Positions 1 through 8,571 of a DNA stretch of 64,000 nucleotides are shown piece by piece. A model generated the notes under the pieces. It ran no database searches, was not told where the DNA came from, and saw nothing but the letters and a program-made list of their open reading frames with translations. How positions within the stretch are numbered: position 1 is the stretch's first letter; every line of letters starts with the position of its first letter. Position numbers and translations under genes: made by a program. This DNA is from Bacillus_CJ salitolerans. GTDB lineage: Bacteria > Bacillota > Bacilli > Bacillales > SA4. The DNA lies in the NCBI RefSeq assembly GCF_042680805.1, contig NZ_JBHUEM010000054.1, positions 124,001 to 188,000 of the forward strand, in the 5' to 3' direction.

Positions 1-1937
1 AAGTTGGAGAATGCTATACGATTTCGATAGGGGACTTAACAACAGATTTGCAAGTTGGTGCAGTAATCAGAACAGAAGAATTTGATGAAAAATATGCTTA
101 TGATGGAGATGATTTAGGGGCTAATTATCAACCGGACCATACAACCTTTAAGGTTTGGGCCCCAAGTGCCTCCAGTGTGACACTCGTCCTCTTTGATATC
201 CAACATGAAACTCGCCAAGAAATTACAATGAGTCGAAAAAGGCTTGGAATATGGGAGGTAAACATACAGGGAAACTGGGATGGGTTTTACTATACGTATC
301 GTGTTTGTGTGAATAAGATATCAAGAGAAGCGGTCGATCCTTATGCAAAATCTGTTTCCATTAACGGTCAGTACGGTGTAGTTATTAACGGAGATAAACT
401 ACATAATTCACGGGTTATCGTCTCACAGCCTATAAATGTAACGGATGCTATTATTTATGAAACACACATTCGTGATTTTACAATACATCCAGAAAGCGGA
501 ATTATCAAAAAAGGGACGTACAAAGGATTTATAGAAGAACCTTCTGAATGCACTTGTATAAACCATGTGATGGACTTAGGAATTACGCATATCGAGCTTC
601 TTCCGGTCAATGATTTTGATGGCATCGATGAGGAGAACCCTGACAAATCCTATAATTGGGGATACAACCCACTACATTATTTTGCACCTGAAGGCAGCTA
701 TTCATCAAATCCAAAAGATCCGTATGCTCGGATTTTGGAGCTTCAAGAGCTAGTTTACAGCCTTCATGAAAAGGGAATACGTGTAATTTTAGATGTTGTT
801 TATAACCATGTTTATATAAAAGAGGAATCGTCCTTTGAAAAAATTGTTCCTGGCTATTATTTCAGATATGACCAAAATGGCTTGCCATCCAATGGTACGG
901 GTGTTGGAAATGATATTGCTTCAGAGCGAAGGATGGTTAGAAAGTTTATTGTGGATTGTGTGTTGTATTGGATACAGACCTACAAGGTTGATGGGTTTCG
1001 GTTTGATTTAATGGGGATTTTAGACATTGAAACGATGAACCTTGTTCGGGATCAAGTTCAAAAACTAAATCCTTCAATCGTCTTGTTGGGAGAAGGATGG
1101 GAATTAAACACTCCATTAGCAGTTGAACGAAAAGCAACCACTCGAAACGCACACTTGCTTCCTGGGATTGCTTTTTTCAATGACCGATTTAGAGATGTAA
1201 TAAAAGGAAGTACATTTAATCTATACGATCGTGGTTATTCGCTCGGAAATAATCATTTAGTTGAAGAGGCAAAACAAGTCATTTCAGGCAGTATCTCATT
1301 TCAGGATGTGACAAATAAGGGTATGTTTTTACATCCGACGTCCTCGATTAATTATGTAGAATCTCACGATAACCATACGTATTGGGATAAAATGGTGCAG
1401 AGTAACTCCTATGAGACAATAGACATTCTACGTAAGAGGCAAAAACTAGCAACGAGCATCGTGCTACTATCACAAGGGATCCCATTTCTTCATAGTGGAC
1501 AGGAGTTTTACCGAACAAAGCAAGGGGACGGAAACAGCTATCGATCCTCTGACATGATTAATCAATTAGATTGGGATAGACGAAAAGAATACCATCTAGA
1601 TGTTGAGTATATTAAAGGAATAATACAAATCAGAAAATCACATCAAGCGTTTCGTTTGCCACAAGGGGAACTAGTAAGAAAGCATCTTTCCTTTTTTCAA
1701 AATGTTCCAGAAGGTGTGATTAGCTTTGAATTAAAGAATGTAATAGATTATGGTGAGTGGGAAAAGATTATTGTTATCCTTTATAATGGCTTACAAGATA
1801 AGCAGGTGGACCTTGGAGAAAAACAGAGCTGGAATGTGTTAGCAGATGAATTATCAGCTTCTCCAAAGCCTTTATATAGGCTACAGACGAAAAAAGTTAT
1901 TATAAAGCAAGTAAGTATACTTATTTTGGCACGATAG
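1..1937 (+). CDS. amyX: Type I pullulanase (5' end outside window)
   Basis: GH13 debranching enzyme that hydrolyses alpha-1,6 links in pullulan and limit dextrins, probably cytoplasmic. The left edge of the window cuts off the start. The frame is open from base 3, and the codons before the first in-frame TTG (48) read TDLQVGAV, a stretch lying roughly 90 residues into B. subtilis AmyX, so TTG 48 is not the start. Seen in order: an N-terminal CBM48-like strand (FKVWAPSAS), the pullulanase signature YNWGYNP, GH13 region I DVVYNHV, region II GFRFDLMG with the nucleophile Asp, region III LLGEGWE with the acid/base Glu, and region IV ESHDNHTYWD. All catalytic blocks are intact. A terminator follows at about 1986. 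Confidence 0.96.
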   Translation, partial: VGECYTISIGDLTTDLQVGAVIRTEEFDEKYAYDGDDLGANYQPDHTTFKVWAPSASSVTLVLFDIQHETRQEITMSRKRLGIWEVNIQGNWDGFYYTYRVCVNKISREAVDPYAKSVSINGQYGVVINGDKLHNSRVIVSQPINVTDAIIYETHIRDFTIHPESGIIKKGTYKGFIEEPSECTCINHVMDLGITHIELLPVNDFDGIDEENPDKSYNWGYNPLHYFAPEGSYSSNPKDPYARILELQELVYSLHEKGIRVILDVVYNHVYIKEESSFEKIVPGYYFRYDQNGLPSNGTGVGNDIASERRMVRKFIVDCVLYWIQTYKVDGFRFDLMGILDIETMNLVRDQVQKLNPSIVLLGEGWELNTPLAVERKATTRNAHLLPGIAFFNDRFRDVIKGSTFNLYDRGYSLGNNHLVEEAKQVISGSISFQDVTNKGMFLHPTSSINYVESHDNHTYWDKMVQSNSYETIDILRKRQKLATSIVLLSQGIPFLHSGQEFYRTKQGDGNSYRSSDMINQLDWDRRKEYHLDVEYIKGIIQIRKSHQAFRLPQGELVRKHLSFFQNVPEGVISFELKNVIDYGEWEKIIVILYNGLQDKQVDLGEKQSWNVLADELSASPKPLYRLQTKKVIIKQVSILILAR

Positions 1938-1985
1938 AAATTTTTTCATACACTTGACGTTATTTCGTTGTACAAGATAAAATTT

Positions 1986-2014
1986 AAAAGATAGCGATAC
2001 GCTGTCTTTTTTAT
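1986..2014 (+). terminator. Intrinsic terminator of amyX
   Basis: AAAAGATAGCG and CGCTGTCTTTT form an 11-bp stem (one G-U pair) with a 3-nt loop, followed by T-rich sequence about 50 bases after the amyX stop. Confidence 0.8.
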
Positions 2015-2055
2015 TTTATAAGTATAATTTAGATACTGCATTGAAGGTGAACCTT

Positions 2056-2835
2056 TTGAAATATATTCTAGGTGAAGAGTGGGAAGTCTCCCCAGCAGGT
2101 GGTGCTACTGGAGAAGCTTACTTTGCACAGTTTAAAAATAAAAAGCTTTTTTTGAAAAGAAATTCATCTCCCTTCTTAGCAGTGCTGTCAGCAGAAGGCA
2201 TCGTACCTAAGCTTGTCTGGACCAAAAGACTAGCAGATGGTGATGTTATAACTGCTCAGCATTGGCTTGATGGTAGAGAGCTGAAAGCAACCGATATGAA
2301 AGAGGCTCACGTAGCTAAGCTTCTTTGTAAAATACACTCTTCTAAAGAGCTTCTTGATATGATGCTTAGAATGGGGAAGTTTCCATTGAAGCCTGATGAA
2401 ATGCTAAGAGATTTTAAAAATTCTACATTTTATTCGGAACGTAGGGAAATCCCATTACTTCAAACTGCAATACAAGTATTAGAGAGGAACCTACCCCAAA
2501 TAATCTACGAGGATTATGTGGTTTGTCACTGTGATATAAATCATAATAATTGGCTACTATCACACACAAATCAACTGTTCTTAATAGACTGGGACGGTGC
2601 CATGATTGCAGATCCAGCTATTGATATCGGAATGCTTTTATATTCATATATTCCAAAAGAGGATTGGGATGAATGGCTTTCTCATTATGGATTAACGTTA
2701 AATGACCACCTTCATAATCGAATGAGGTGGTATGTGATTTATCAAACCTTGCTTTCCATTAAATGGTTTGAGGAGAAACAACTACATGAACAAAAAAATT
2801 ATGCTGAGCGATTTTTGAAGACATTAATTGTATAA
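2056..2835 (+). CDS. ytmP: YtmP, phosphotransferase of the APH/choline kinase fold
   Basis: Protein of about 259 residues in the aminoglycoside phosphotransferase/choline kinase superfamily; the substrate is unknown. Seen: the Brenner-type catalytic motif HCDINHNN at about residue 158 and the metal-binding LIDWDGA about 20 residues later. The N-terminal lobe has the YtmP-typical GGATGEAYFA and LFLKRNSSPF. An in-frame TTG occurs at 2041, but the ribosome site GAAGGTG (2043-2049) lies inside that extension and is 6 bases before TTG 2056, so 2056 is preferred. The 3' end abuts convergent ytzH with one base between and no shared terminator. Confidence 0.85.
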   Translation: MKYILGEEWEVSPAGGATGEAYFAQFKNKKLFLKRNSSPFLAVLSAEGIVPKLVWTKRLADGDVITAQHWLDGRELKATDMKEAHVAKLLCKIHSSKELLDMMLRMGKFPLKPDEMLRDFKNSTFYSERREIPLLQTAIQVLERNLPQIIYEDYVVCHCDINHNNWLLSHTNQLFLIDWDGAMIADPAIDIGMLLYSYIPKEDWDEWLSHYGLTLNDHLHNRMRWYVIYQTLLSIKWFEEKQLHEQKNYAERFLKTLIV

Positions 2836-2836
2836 C

Positions 2837-3115
2837 CTAGGAAAAGTGATGAATATCATGTACCCAGTGAGAAAGATTTTCCTGATGATTTGTAATATGT
2901 TCATCTAAATGCTGAGTGTACTTTCCAGTCTGACTATATTGATATACATCAATCAGTACATTTTTGGCTTCTAGACTTAAGTTGTCATTGGCTAGTAATG
3001 ATTGCACAAGCCTTTCAAGCTGTTCACATTCTGCTACTGTACCGCAGCAATCTGTTTGATGGTTTGCTAATATATCTAATAAAACACTGAGTTGATGGTG
3101 AAGATTGATTGGCAT
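2837..3115 (-). CDS. ytzH: YtzH-like protein
   Basis: Small conserved Bacillus protein (92 residues) with no known function. It is mostly helical and acidic, with a CCGT pair of adjacent cysteines near residue 23 and a C-terminal half rich in Gln and His. A GTG at 3124 is possible, but it directly abuts the AAAGGA site; the ATG at 3115 (MPINLHHQ) has normal spacing. It is convergent with ytmP and divergent from trmB, as in B. subtilis. Confidence 0.8.
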   Translation of the reverse strand: MPINLHHQLSVLLDILANHQTDCCGTVAECEQLERLVQSLLANDNLSLEAKNVLIDVYQYSQTGKYTQHLDEHITNHQENLSHWVHDIHHFS

Positions 3116-3185
3116 TTCCTTCACATCCTTTAAAATTCATTCTTTCATTATATTTTGTTTATCAAGTAAATTTATACTGAAAAAA

Positions 3186-3213
3186 AACAGTCAAGTCTTA
3201 CTCTTGACTGTTT
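3186..3213. terminator. Hairpin between divergent ytzH and trmB
   Basis: AAACAGTCAAG (3186-3196) pairs with CTTGACTGTTT (3203-3213), with an A/T run on each side. On the plus strand it is the first terminator-like structure after ytmP, lying past the whole of ytzH. On the minus strand its U tract is stronger but it would lie upstream of ytzH. The most economical reading is the ytmP transcript terminator. Confidence 0.5.
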
Positions 3214-3241
3214 CAACTTGTAATAAGGAAGTGTTTAAAAT

Positions 3242-3883
3242 ATGCGTTTACGTAATAAGCCTTGGGCAAAAGACATGCTAAGAGAAAATGACCAATATGT
3301 GATTCAAGACCCAGAATTACAAAAAGGAAAGTGGAATGAAGTATTTGGTAATAACAACCCCATTCATATTGAAGTAGGAACAGGTAAGGGAAAATTTATT
3401 ACTGGGATGGCGAAGGCAAACCCATCTATTAATTATATTGGAGTTGAGCTTCAAGACAGTGTGATTGTTGGAGCATTAGAGAGAATTCTCGAAGATCCTA
3501 GCCCAAATGTGAAGTTGCTTAATCAAAATGCAGAAGAGCTAACTACATTTTTTGAACAAGGCGAAATTAGCCGAGTTTATTTAAATTTCTCCGACCCTTG
3601 GCCTAAAAATCGTCATGAAAAGAGACGGTTAACTTACAAGACATATTTGGACAGATATAAGGAACTTCTCATAAAAAATGGGGAAATTCACTTTAAAACG
3701 GATAACCAAGGTTTATTTGAATATTCATTAAAGAGCTTCTCAGAATATGGACTCCTGCTAAAATTTGTCAGCCTTGACCTTCACAACAGCGACTTTGAAG
3801 GAAATATCATGACAGAGTATGAAGAGAAATTTTCTGCAAAGGGTCAACGTATCTATCGATCAGAGGTACAGTATCGTTCTTAA
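3242..3883 (+). CDS. trmB: tRNA (guanine-N7-)-methyltransferase
   Basis: SAM-dependent enzyme making m7G46 in tRNA variable loops. It has 213 residues, the usual family length. Seen: the SAM-binding loop EVGTGKGKFI (about residue 41), VELQDSV, the TrmB signature NFSDPWPKNRHEKRRL (about residues 115-130) with the catalytic Asp, and the C-terminal TEYEEKF. ATG 3242 follows AAGGAAG. The gene is monocistronic, with its own terminator at about 3887. Confidence 0.96.
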   Translation: MRLRNKPWAKDMLRENDQYVIQDPELQKGKWNEVFGNNNPIHIEVGTGKGKFITGMAKANPSINYIGVELQDSVIVGALERILEDPSPNVKLLNQNAEELTTFFEQGEISRVYLNFSDPWPKNRHEKRRLTYKTYLDRYKELLIKNGEIHFKTDNQGLFEYSLKSFSEYGLLLKFVSLDLHNSDFEGNIMTEYEEKFSAKGQRIYRSEVQYRS

Positions 3884-3884
3884 A

Positions 3885-3909
3885 AGTCCTGCAACTTGCA
3901 GGATTTTTT
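3885..3909 (+). terminator. Intrinsic terminator of trmB
   Basis: TCCTGCAA / TTGCAGGA stem with a 1-nt centre, followed by six T residues directly after the trmB stop. Confidence 0.85.
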
Positions 3910-4202
3910 AATTATGATGAGGTTTGAACAAAAAAAAGCCCACTTGGTATGATACGAGGTGTCCATAGCTGCGTAGCAAAAACATTTTCTCTGTGCTACT
4001 CGCACCACAAAATCAAGCTAAATTCCACTTCCAACGAGTAGGCTCATATATAGTAATTATTTACCTTTTCAGAAAATGACAAAAAAACACACATGGCAAG
4101 GTGATAGAGTCTAATGCCCAATTTATCGGATAAGTTATTTTCCTATCATCTATATTACGAACGGCCCTCGTTCATGCTAAAATGAAGGTAAGGAGGGATA
4201 CA

Positions 4203-5042
4203 ATGGAAACGTTAAAAGTAGGAAAGATCACATTAACTTGGCTAAATGGGGGAGTAACTCACCTAGACGGTGGTGCGATGTTTGGTGTTGTACCGAGACC
4301 TCTTTGGTCAAAAAAATACGAGGTTAATGAACTCAACCAAATTCAGCTTCGAACTGATCCTATTCTGATTCAAGATGGCAACAGGAATATTTTGATTGAA
4401 TCAGGAATTGGTAATGGAAAAATGTCGGATAAATTAAAGAGAAACTTCGGGGTTATAGAGGAATCTTCAATTGAAAAGGATCTTGATAAATTAGGCTTAA
4501 CCACAAAGGATATACATATCGTACTGATGACACATATGCACTTTGATCATGCTTGCGGGTTAACAAAATGGAAGAATGGTAAATTGGTTCCTACATTTGA
4601 AAACGCTACCATTATTACCTCGAAAGTGGAGTGGGATGAAATGAGGAATCCCAATATTAGGTCTCGAAACACGTATTGGAAAGAAAATTGGGAAGCGATT
4701 TCTGAAATGGTTAATCCTTTCAACGACCATATAAGCATAACGGACGAAATAGAAATGATTCATACAGGCGGACATAGTGATGGACATTCAATCATTGTGT
4801 TAACGAGCGAGAATGAACGAATCCTTCATATGGCGGATTTAATGCCAACTCATGCACATCAAAATCCTTTATGGGTAATGGCCTATGATGATTATCCAAT
4901 GCAATCAATCAAAGAAAAGCAAAGGTGGATAGAAAAAGGGGTACAGGATCATTCCTGGTTCATTTTTTATCATGATGCCGAGTATCGAGCATTAAAATGG
5001 AATGAAAATGGAGAAATTACAGATTCAGTAAAGAGGAGTTAA
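4203..5042 (+). CDS. ytnP: YtnP, quorum-quenching lactonase (metallo-beta-lactamase fold)
   Basis: Metallo-beta-lactamase-fold hydrolase. The B. subtilis homologue degrades acyl-homoserine-lactone-type signals; that activity here is inferred from similarity. It has 279 residues. Seen: THMHFDHACG (about residue 110) as the HxHxDH zinc motif, HTGGHSDGHS (about 196) and LHMADL (about 215) with further metal ligands, and YHDAEY near the C-terminus. An upstream in-frame ATG (4182) would place the AAGGAGG site inside the gene; ATG 4203 is 6 bases after it and gives the expected N-terminus METLKVGK. Confidence 0.92.
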   Translation: METLKVGKITLTWLNGGVTHLDGGAMFGVVPRPLWSKKYEVNELNQIQLRTDPILIQDGNRNILIESGIGNGKMSDKLKRNFGVIEESSIEKDLDKLGLTTKDIHIVLMTHMHFDHACGLTKWKNGKLVPTFENATIITSKVEWDEMRNPNIRSRNTYWKENWEAISEMVNPFNDHISITDEIEMIHTGGHSDGHSIIVLTSENERILHMADLMPTHAHQNPLWVMAYDDYPMQSIKEKQRWIEKGVQDHSWFIFYHDAEYRALKWNENGEITDSVKRS

Positions 5043-5047
5043 TACAA

Positions 5048-5080
5048 AACCCACTTAAAAGGTTTTAAGTGGGTTATTTT
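5048..5080 (+). terminator. Intrinsic terminator of ytnP
   Basis: AACCCACTTAAAA / TTTTAAGTGGGTT is a perfect 13-bp stem with a 2-nt centre, then ATTTTG. Confidence 0.85.
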
Positions 5081-5087
5081 GTAATAT

Positions 5088-5326
5088 AGGAAGTATAACG
5101 CTCTGGCGTTTACCTTTTACAATGTTCCCTGCGAAATCTGGCTCCAGCACCCAGCCAAGATGAAATGGCAACGATTTTTGCCATTTCATCCTACTCGAGG
5201 GAAAAAAGAAAAACCACTTTTTCCTTGGTCAAATAACCATTGGAGAGTAAACGGAAAGGGCACCCTTTTTCTTTTCTAGGACACTTGCTCAGCCTTTGCT
5301 AAACGGGGCGCTTGCGCATTTTGTTT
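5088..5326 (+). repeat. Family-1 modular intergenic repeat, copy R1
   Basis: One of nine related copies in this window. It fills most of the gap between convergent ytnP and ytzB. Core landmarks are GGCTCCAGCACCC (5139-5151), the hairpin GATGAAATGGCA / TTGCCATTTCATC (5159-5190), CTCGAGG, the AAAG/CTTT hairpin ending TTTTCCTTGGTCAAATAACC, and the 3' end AAACGGGGCGC...TTTTGTT. The variable hairpin (5238-5280) is decayed in this copy. No open frame in it has coding character. Confidence 0.85.
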
Positions 5327-5420
5327 TCGAATAGGAAGAATAATATCCTTTCCCCTAAAACTATCTTTTTATATGAAACTGTATAAGAAAAGCTAAGAAA
5401 TACCAATGAATGATAAGTAC

Positions 5421-5735
5421 TTACATCTCGACTTTTTGGACATCTAGTATCGTACCATTTTGTGCATCAACTAGAAATTCCATTTGTTCAGGCTGCTCGT
5501 GTTTCGTTCTTGAAATACCGCCTCTGTACACTTTGTAAGTAATATTATTTCTAACAAATGATTCTGGTTCCATGTGGATCCAAGATCCATCGATGGGTCC
5601 ATGTTTTTTTAATTCTTGTTTTACAATTTTTAATGCGTGTTCAGATGAAATAGATGGTGAAGGTGCGATTTTTTGGACAACATATGTACCGAGAACTCCA
5701 ACAGCAATACCTAAAACAAATCTTCGTAAACTCAA
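5421..5735 (-). CDS. ytzB: YtzB, PepSY-domain membrane-anchored protein
   Basis: 104-residue protein with one N-terminal hydrophobic segment (about residues 4-21, FVLGIAVGVLGTYVVQ), then an extracellular PepSY domain (EHALKIVKQELKK, and C-terminal FLVDAQNGTILDV). PepSY domains are thought to inhibit or bind proteases; the exact role is unknown. The start is TTG 5735, 9 bases after AGGAGG. It lies opposite to its neighbours, as ytzB does in B. subtilis. Confidence 0.83.
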   Translation of the reverse strand: MSLRRFVLGIAVGVLGTYVVQKIAPSPSISSEHALKIVKQELKKHGPIDGSWIHMEPESFVRNNITYKVYRGGISRTKHEQPEQMEFLVDAQNGTILDVQKVEM

Positions 5736-5909
5736 GGTCTATTACCTCCTCTGCGTGTAAGCATCTATTTTATACTATTTACAGTATACATGAACTTATG
5801 CTTCCATTCGAGGTTCTAACTTTAAACTGGAAACACGATAGAAAGTTCTGTACAATAAGGCTATCATTTATTTAGTATTCCGAAATACCATAGGAGGGGA
5901 ACGAATAAG

Positions 5910-6983
5910 ATGAATCAAGAAACACTTCAATTATTTAAAACACTAACCGAGTTACCAGGAGCACCAGGTAATGAGCATGCTGTAAGGCAATTTATGCGTA
6001 CGGAGCTTGAAAAGTATTCTGACGAGGTTGTACAAGATCGACTTGGAGGAATATTTGGTAAAAAAAGAGGACTTGAAAATGGTCCAACTATAATGGTTGC
6101 TGGTCATATGGATGAAGTTGGATTTATGGTTACGAGTGTAACTGAAAATGGTATGATTAGGTTCCAAACACTAGGTGGCTGGTGGAGTCAGGTACTATTA
6201 GCACAACGTGTACAAATTATTACTGATAATGGTCCAGTAGTCGGTGTCATTGGTTCGATTCCCCCACATTTACTTGACGAATCACAGCGTTCAAAACCGA
6301 TGGATATTGGTAACATGCTTATCGATATTGGAGCGGACGATAAAGAAGATGCAAAGAACATCGGTATTAGGCCAGGACAACAAATCGTTCCGATTTGTCC
6401 ATTTACTCCAATGGCTAACGAAAAGAAGCTTTTAGCAAAAGCATGGGATAATCGCTATGGATGTGGTCTATCAATTGAACTTCTAAAAGAGCTAAAAGAT
6501 GAAAAGACCCCTAATATTTTATACTCTGGCGCTACTGTTCAAGAAGAAGTGGGAACTCGCGGGGCAAAAGTAGCTGCCACCATGATTAAACCAGATATTT
6601 TCTTTGCACTTGATGCAAGTCCGGCAAATGACATGTCTGGTGATAAGCAGGCGTTTGGTCAACTTGGAAAAGGTGCACTTCTTCGTATTTTCGACCGATC
6701 GATGATCACACATCGCGGGATGAGAGAGTATATTTTAGATACAGCGGAAACACACAATATTCCTTATCAATATTTTATTTCACAAGGTGGAACCGATGCT
6801 GGTAGCGTTCATACATCAAATGAGGGTGTACCTTCAGCAGTAGTTGGAATATGTTCACGTTATATTCATACACATGCATCTATTGTTCACATTGATGATT
6901 ACGCAGCTGCAAAAGAACTAATTGTAAAATTAGTAAAGTCAGCTGATCAATCTACGATTGATTCAATCATTCAAAAGGGTTAA
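5910..6983 (+). CDS. ytoP: M42-family glutamyl/deblocking aminopeptidase YtoP
   Basis: Cytoplasmic dizinc aminopeptidase of family M42, which forms tetrahedral dodecamers in studied relatives. It has 357 residues, the normal length. Seen: AGHMDEVGF (about residue 65, first zinc ligand), AWDNRYGC (about 179, bridging Asp), QEEVGTRGA (about 212, catalytic Glu pair), FALDAS (about 233) and the C-terminal ligand in THASIVHIDDY (about 320). The start ATG follows AGGAGGGG. Confidence 0.94.
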   Translation: MNQETLQLFKTLTELPGAPGNEHAVRQFMRTELEKYSDEVVQDRLGGIFGKKRGLENGPTIMVAGHMDEVGFMVTSVTENGMIRFQTLGGWWSQVLLAQRVQIITDNGPVVGVIGSIPPHLLDESQRSKPMDIGNMLIDIGADDKEDAKNIGIRPGQQIVPICPFTPMANEKKLLAKAWDNRYGCGLSIELLKELKDEKTPNILYSGATVQEEVGTRGAKVAATMIKPDIFFALDASPANDMSGDKQAFGQLGKGALLRIFDRSMITHRGMREYILDTAETHNIPYQYFISQGGTDAGSVHTSNEGVPSAVVGICSRYIHTHASIVHIDDYAAAKELIVKLVKSADQSTIDSIIQKG

Positions 6984-6997
6984 GAAGTATCGATGAA

Positions 6998-7028
6998 AAG
7001 AGAAGCATTAAGGGCTTCTCTTTTTTTA
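6998..7028 (+). terminator. Intrinsic terminator of ytoP
   Basis: GAGAAGC and GCTTCTC form the stem around ATTAAGG, followed by a run of at least seven T. Confidence 0.85.
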
Positions 7029-7274
7029 TAAGTTAAGAGAGTATAAGTTTATGGTGTTTAGTTTATACAATGTTACGGCTAAATCTAGCTCCAGCGCCCA
7101 GCCAAGATGAAATGGCGACGATCTTTGCCATTTCATCCTACTCGAGGGAAATAGAAAAATCACTATTTCCTTGGTCAGATAACCTGTCATGGATAAAAGG
7201 GAAAACCACCCTTTTTTTCATGACAGAATATTTGCTCTGTCTTAGGCTAAACGGGGCGCTCTGAGCCTTTTGTT
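7029..7274 (+). repeat. Family-1 modular intergenic repeat, copy R2 (well preserved)
   Basis: Complete-looking copy: AAGTTAAGAGAGTATAAG start, GGCTAAATCTAGCTCCAGCG, the hairpin GATGAAATGGCG / TTGCCATTTCATC (7106-7137), CTCGAGG, the hairpin GGAAATAG / CTATTTCC, the variable hairpin CTGTCATG (7184-7191) / CATGACAG (7219-7226) enclosing AAAAGGG/CCCTTTT, then AGGCTAAACGGGGCGC and GAGCCTTTTGTTC. It lies between ytoP and the DUF84 gene. A short open frame inside it (7070-7264) is not a gene. Confidence 0.88.
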
Positions 7275-7407
7275 CAGCAGCGAGAGTTGAAATTGTATTC
7301 ACTAAAGCCTATGCTTCCTTCTTACTAATAATAAAAAAATTACAAAATTGCTTGGTGAAGTACTAAGTATCTAGTTAGAGTTACCTTAGTAAAGGAGTGA
7401 AGGACTA

Positions 7408-7917
7408 ATGAGGACAATCACAATTGGATCAAAAAACTATGCAAAAGTTGAGGCAGTTAAATTCATTTTTGAAAAAGATGAAGTAAAAGGCATTTCAGTT
7501 CCATCTCATGTCTCCGATCAACCCATTACAGATGAAGAAACTTTAATGGGGGCTCTAAACCGTGCCAAAAATGCTCTTGAAGCAGGCAGGTCCCATATTG
7601 GAATTGGCCTTGAAGGCGGTGTTATGGAAACGAACGGAGGGATGTATCTTTGTAATTGGGGGGCATTGGTTGATGGGAGTGGAAGTATCATTACAGCAGG
7701 AGGAGCAAGAATCCTATTACCAGATGAAATTGCAGAGGAGCTTCGCTCTGGGAGAGAATTAGGACCTGTAATGGACGAATATGCACAAAAACGAAATGTT
7801 AGACAGCTAGAAGGTGCCATAGGAATCTTAACGGAAGGGTTTGTGAATAGAAAAGAAATGTTTGAGCATGTCGTTCGTCTCTTGGCAGGACAATATGCAT
7901 TCCATCAAAAAAAATAG
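7408..7917 (+). CDS. DUF84-family (YjjX-like) non-canonical purine NTP phosphatase
   Basis: 169-residue member of the ITPase-like DUF84/YjjX family, whose studied members hydrolyse ITP/XTP to clean the nucleotide pool. Seen: the N-terminal IGSKNYAKVEAVKFIF (substrate loop, like GSxNxxKxxA), QPITDEETLMGALNRAKNA, and IGLEGGV with the conserved acidic residue after GIGLEGG. Substrate preference is inferred. ATG follows AAAGGAG. The 3' end shares a bidirectional hairpin with ytoQ. Confidence 0.85.
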   Translation: MRTITIGSKNYAKVEAVKFIFEKDEVKGISVPSHVSDQPITDEETLMGALNRAKNALEAGRSHIGIGLEGGVMETNGGMYLCNWGALVDGSGSIITAGGARILLPDEIAEELRSGRELGPVMDEYAQKRNVRQLEGAIGILTEGFVNRKEMFEHVVRLLAGQYAFHQKK

Positions 7918-7943
7918 AAATCGGCATATAAATGCCGATTTCC
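7914..7943. terminator. Bidirectional terminator, DUF84 gene / ytoQ
   Basis: GAAATCGGCAT / ATGCCGATTTC inverted repeat with a short loop between convergent genes. It is T-rich on the minus side, where the DUF84 stop sits in a run of A. Confidence 0.75.
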
Positions 7944-7944
7944 A

Positions 7945-8385
7945 CTATTCAAAAATATAGTTCAATACCTTAATTGCTTGATCTACTGTTTCAACAGTGA
8001 CGCTTGCTTTGTTCGATAGCTCCTTAAGAGGGTGGTGTAGTGTCTCTGGACGTATAAGAATGAGAGGTTTACCGAGAGTAACAGCTGTAGAAGCATCCAT
8101 CGCTGTATTCCACTGTTTATATTTCTCTCCGAATAAAGCAATTACTACATCTGATTTTTCCATTAATAGCTTCGTTCGTAAATTGTTAATGTTTGAGGCT
8201 GCTTCATCCTTTAGTACAGAAGTCGGCTGCTTACCGAGTACTTCTTCACCAATGTTATCAGAGCGTTCATGATCTGTCATGGGACCAACAAAGGTTAATG
8301 GTAGATCACTTATCTTTGCCTTCTCTCTTAGCTCATCTCTCCAGTTTGTATGAATTTCACCAGCTAGGTATACAACTAATTCCAT
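7945..8385 (-). CDS. ytoQ: YtoQ family protein
   Basis: 146-residue conserved Bacillus protein whose N-terminus (VVYLAGEIHTNWRDEL) and central VIALFGEKYKQWNTAMDA suggest a nucleoside 2-deoxyribosyltransferase-like Rossmann fold. No activity is established. A TTG at 8391 is in frame, but ATG 8385 has the better 8-base spacing from AGGAGG and gives the expected MELVVYLAGE. It is convergent with the DUF84 gene. Confidence 0.84.
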   Translation of the reverse strand: MELVVYLAGEIHTNWRDELREKAKISDLPLTFVGPMTDHERSDNIGEEVLGKQPTSVLKDEAASNINNLRTKLLMEKSDVVIALFGEKYKQWNTAMDASTAVTLGKPLILIRPETLHHPLKELSNKASVTVETVDQAIKVLNYIFE

Positions 8386-8509
8386 TTCCAATTCCTCCTA
8401 ACATAAGCTTTAGTGAGAATATATCATAAAATATATAGAAATTCTCTCATAACGGTCTAGTCTACTAGATTATGAAGTGGATTCCATCATTTACTAAAAA
8501 AAATAGAGC

Positions 8510-8539
8510 TTGTCACGTGAATTTTTGTAGAGGTAATAT
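8510..8539 (+). promoter_or_regulatory. Possible sigma-A promoter of the lipoprotein gene
   Basis: TTGTCA (8510-8515), an 18-base spacer, then TAATAT (8534-8539), about 33 bases before the GTG start. TATAAT at 8539 also exists but is spaced too far from this -35. Confidence 0.35.
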
Positions 8540-8571
8540 ATAATAGTGGTAGTAATAAGGAGGTTCATTTT

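Noticed and set aside
3913..4202. GTAGCA...TGCTAC hairpin region between trmB and ytnP
   Set aside because: Only a 6-bp stem with a long loop and no second copy noticed; I see no feature I can support there.
7070..7264. 64-codon open frame in the ytoP–DUF84 gap
   Set aside because: It lies wholly within family-1 copy R2, has no ribosome site, and the frame is not open in the other copies.
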